A DNA stretch of 7,062 nucleotides from Candidatus Melainabacteria bacterium (GTDB lineage: Bacteria; Actinomycetota; Actinomycetes; Mycobacteriales; Pseudonocardiaceae). Shown in pieces: positions 5,010-7,062 of this stretch. The notes beneath the pieces were generated by a model, which made no database searches, had not been told where the DNA came from, and saw nothing but the letters and a program-made list of their open reading frames with translations. Position 1 is the first letter of the stretch. Each line of letters opens with the position of its first letter. Both the position numbers and the translations under genes were made by a program. The stretch spans positions 1 to 7,062 of the forward strand of contig CAJCJE010000385.1 of NCBI GenBank assembly GCA_903970565.1, written 5' to 3'.

Positions 5010-6671
5010 ATGGCGTCAACACCTACCACCAAGTCACAGGTCCAGGCGTATCGGTTCGTGATTCGCCGGATGGAGTCCGCGCTGGTCCGCAAGGACCCGG
5101 TGATGCTGCACGACCCGATGCGCTCACACAAGCGGGCGACCGTTGTCGGGGTGATCGTCGCCGCAGTCGGTCTGATCGGTTTCGCGGTCGTGGGACTGTT
5201 CAGTCCTTCGGGGCAGCTACCGAACTCCGGCATCGTGATCGGTGCGCAGTCCGGCCAGGTGTATGTGGTCAGCCAGAATCCCTCCGAACTGATCCCGGTC
5301 TTCAACGTGGCCTCGGGGCGGCTGCTGATGATGGTCGAGGCCAACAAGGGCAATCCGGTGGTGCCCAGCCCGTCGTCGAGTTCCGGCGGTTCCGGCAGCT
5401 CCACCGTTCCGGCGCCGGCCAACCCGGTCACGGTGGACGACAGCGAGTTCACGAACATCCCGATGGGGCGGCTGACCGGCATCCCGGACGGCCCCGAGGA
5501 ACTGCCCGCTCCCGGCACCGGCAACAACAACTGGGCGGTGTGTGACCAACTTCCCACCAACGCCTCGGCGGCCAACCAGCAGCCGCAGGTCACCGTCCTG
5601 GCCGGCGAGTCGAACATCGGCACCAATCTCCAGCAGGGGCAGGCGCTGCTGGCCCAGGGGCCGAACAACAATCAGGAATACCTGATCTACGACCAGACCT
5701 CGAACGCGAACAACGCCGAGGACGACAGCACGGTCGCCGCGCCGATCGACAGCAGCGACGCGCACGTGCTCGACGCGCTGAACATCCAGTCCGTGCAGCC
5801 CCGGCTGATCAGTTCCGCGCTGCTCGGCGCCATCCCGCAGGTGACCGAGATCCAGAACCCGGTGAACAAGGTGCCGGGGTTCGGCAACGCGCCGAGCGAC
5901 TACACGCTGCCCGGCATCACGGTCGGGGACAGCTTCTCGGTAGCCAACGAGAGCGGACAGGACACCTACTACGTCGCGCTCTCGGATGGCATCCAGTCGG
6001 TCACCCAGACCGTCGCGCAGATCGTGCTCTACGAGCACAACGAGGTCATCCCCAAGCAACTGGCCGGCAACCTGATCGCCAACATCAAGTCGGTCAACGA
6101 ACTCGACGTCGCCAGCTACCCGAACATCATCCCGCAGGTCGTGGATGCCGCGCTGCACCCGGTGACCTGCCTCGGCTGGACCGCGGACACCTCCAACCCG
6201 CTCAAGCCGTTGGTGCGGACCAGGGTCACCATCGACGTGAAGCTGGAACTGCCCACCGACCCGAACAACTCCGGTGCGCCGATGGTGACGGTGCCGATCG
6301 GGCAGCCCAGTCCGGACGGCGAGAAGATCGACGCATTCTTCATGAATCCCAGTTTTCAGTCGATCGCGGTGCACGCGGCGACCAGTCCGGGGGAGTTCAG
6401 CACCGGCCCGATCTACATCGTGGCCGGACGCGGCGTGAAGTACAGCGTGGCGGACGAACTCACCGCGCAGGGTCTCGGCATCGCCAGCTCGGGCAACTCC
6501 GACGGCATGTCGGCGGCCCCGGAGTCGATTCTGCGACTGCTGCCCTCCAGCGCGCAGACGCTGAGCACCGAGAATGTCATGCACACCTACGACAGCGTGT
6601 CGTTGCCCACGAATGACGGCCTCTACATGTCGCCGGCTTCCGAGGACGGCGGTCCCTCCGGCGGCAACTAG
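5010..6671 (+). CDS. eccB: Type VII secretion (ESX) membrane protein EccB
   Basis: A 553-residue EccB. The N-terminus MASTPTTKSQVQAYRFVIRR followed by MESALVRKDPVMLHDPMRSH is the family signature, then one membrane segment (about 43-64) and a large extracytoplasmic region. Two cysteines (C179 in NWAVCDQ and C387 in VTCLGW) match the conserved EccB disulfide pair. GAPMVTVPIGQP, FSTGPIYIVAGRGVKYSV and APESILRLLPSS are typical of the C-terminal part. A Ser/Gly/Pro-rich stretch (about 117-138) looks like a flexible linker inserted after the first periplasmic repeat. EccB is a core subunit of the ESX translocon together with EccC, EccD and EccE. The frame is open upstream to 4710, but that part is antisense to eccE; ATG 5010, with AGGA at 5001-5004, gives the family N-terminus. 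It diverges from eccE. No coding sequence follows within 390 bp, so here eccB is not tightly coupled to eccC or mycP. Confidence 0.96.
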   Translation: MASTPTTKSQVQAYRFVIRRMESALVRKDPVMLHDPMRSHKRATVVGVIVAAVGLIGFAVVGLFSPSGQLPNSGIVIGAQSGQVYVVSQNPSELIPVFNVASGRLLMMVEANKGNPVVPSPSSSSGGSGSSTVPAPANPVTVDDSEFTNIPMGRLTGIPDGPEELPAPGTGNNNWAVCDQLPTNASAANQQPQVTVLAGESNIGTNLQQGQALLAQGPNNNQEYLIYDQTSNANNAEDDSTVAAPIDSSDAHVLDALNIQSVQPRLISSALLGAIPQVTEIQNPVNKVPGFGNAPSDYTLPGITVGDSFSVANESGQDTYYVALSDGIQSVTQTVAQIVLYEHNEVIPKQLAGNLIANIKSVNELDVASYPNIIPQVVDAALHPVTCLGWTADTSNPLKPLVRTRVTIDVKLELPTDPNNSGAPMVTVPIGQPSPDGEKIDAFFMNPSFQSIAVHAATSPGEFSTGPIYIVAGRGVKYSVADELTAQGLGIASSGNSDGMSAAPESILRLLPSSAQTLSTENVMHTYDSVSLPTNDGLYMSPASEDGGPSGGN

Positions 6672-6755
6672 CGTTTCCGGTCCGTCGGTACGAATCTGCT
6701 CGACGCACGCCTCAGCCGTGACCGCTCGGCCGTAGTCGTTGCGGGCTTTCGGCAT

Positions 6756-6879
6756 CGACCCGGCACCGGACCTTCGCTACCGACTTGGCACCGGCCATAT
6801 CGTTACCGACCCGACGCCGAACCTTTTCGCTCCGATCCGAAGCCGGACCTCTCGCTACCGAACCGGATTTCTCTCGCCG
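6756..6879. repeat. Degenerate ~26-bp tandem repeat array
   Basis: About four and a half head-to-tail units: 6756-6779, 6780-6805, 6806-6831, 6832-6857 and a shortened copy 6858-6879. Each starts CCGAYCCGR or close to it, has a central RCCGGACC-like core, and ends in a T-rich TTCGCTA-like stretch just before the next CCGA. Small indels occur. Single GACGCCGA cores at about 6894-6901 and 6913-6920 may be decayed extra units. The 26-bp period is not a multiple of three, which argues against coding. Confidence 0.7.
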
Positions 6880-6987
6880 CCGCCACCCGACCGGACGCCG
6901 ACATCGACTGACGGACGCCGAAAACCTGTCGACCATCCACAGCCCGCAGGCAAATAATCCGCGACGAAAACCTGCCCCGAAGACAGC

Positions 6988-7017
6988 CCCCGCCCATCCG
7001 GGGCGTGGATTTTCTTT
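6988..7017 (+). terminator. Possible intrinsic terminator of the eccB transcript
   Basis: Stem CCCCG (6988-6992) / CGGGG (6999-7003) with loop CCCATC, followed after a few bases by ATTTTCTTT (7009-7017). The stem is short and the T-tract starts six bases late, so it is weak. It would end transcription about 330 bp after the eccB stop and just before the promoter-like sequence. Confidence 0.4.
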
Positions 7018-7044
7018 GACAGTACTAGTAGGACTTTGTTAGTT
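7016..7044 (+). promoter_or_regulatory. Candidate sigma-70-type promoter facing right
   Basis: A perfect TTGACA (7016-7021) lies 17 bp before TTAGTT (7039-7044). The -35 is consensus and the spacing ideal; the -10 is poor. The last 50 bases are markedly AT-richer than the rest, as expected of a promoter. The gene it would serve is outside the window. Confidence 0.45.
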
Positions 7045-7062
7045 CGAGATCGGGTGTGAGAT

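Larger units (their letters stand above)
6672..7062. other. About 390 bp after eccB without a convincing gene
   Basis: Short open frames here (65-85 codons) are low-complexity and Arg/Pro-rich, overlap one another on both strands, lack good ribosome binding sites and run across a 26-bp repeat whose period does not keep frame, so I reject them. The region holds that repeat array, a terminator-like hairpin and, in the clearly AT-richer last 50 bases, a consensus -35 box. Confidence 0.65.

Noticed and set aside
5217..6755. A 512-codon minus-strand open frame opposite eccB
   Set aside because: It is a compositional shadow (RDRV/GVRD-rich, no domain) of the certain eccB gene and has no good ribosome binding site.
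6712..7042. Several 65-85 codon frames on both strands after eccB
   Set aside because: They cross a 26-bp repeat whose period breaks frame, are Arg/Pro-rich and mutually overlapping, and lack ribosome binding sites.

Overview
The window is high-GC DNA with long open frames on both strands, typical of an actinomycete. An EccB N-terminus of the ESX type, an EccE with a proline-rich tail and a histidine kinase with actinobacterial 'Sensor' domains all point to Actinobacteria. The EccB sequence suggests a Pseudonocardiales-like genus (Amycolatopsis, Saccharopolyspora and relatives), but I cannot name the organism from sequence alone.

Layout. Two transcription units diverge from a 144-bp intergenic region (4866-5009). 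Rightward lies eccB (5010-6671), a membrane-anchored core component of a type VII (ESX) secretion machine. It is followed by about 390 bp without a convincing gene. That stretch holds a degenerate array of ~26-bp repeats (6756-6879), a terminator-like hairpin (6988-7003) and a consensus -35 box (7016-7021) that probably belongs to a promoter for a gene beyond the window. Leftward lies eccE (3498-4865), then, 19 bp on, a 241-residue protein (2753-3478). I read the latter as a degenerate FtsK/EccC-like ATPase fold without a working P-loop. After a 329-bp gap come a NarL-type sensor histidine kinase (387-2423) and its response regulator (1-435, cut by the window edge). These two overlap by 49 bp.

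How the parts may work together. EccB and EccE are established membrane components of the ESX translocon. The 241-residue protein is probably translated with EccE and may dock to the translocon or its EccC motor (inference). EccC, EccD, the mycosin protease and the WXG100 substrates are not in this window. The two-component system lies downstream of eccE in the same orientation. The gap between them has its own repeats and a strong hairpin, so the pair may be independently expressed. Whether it regulates the ESX genes is an open and checkable question.

The most noteworthy points are the pseudo-ATPase candidate, the tandemly duplicated membrane sensor of the kinase, the 15-bp repeat array with adjacent hairpin upstream of the kinase, the structured eccE/eccB divergent region, and the 26-bp repeat array after eccB. 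No RNA genes, insertion sequences or CRISPR arrays were seen.
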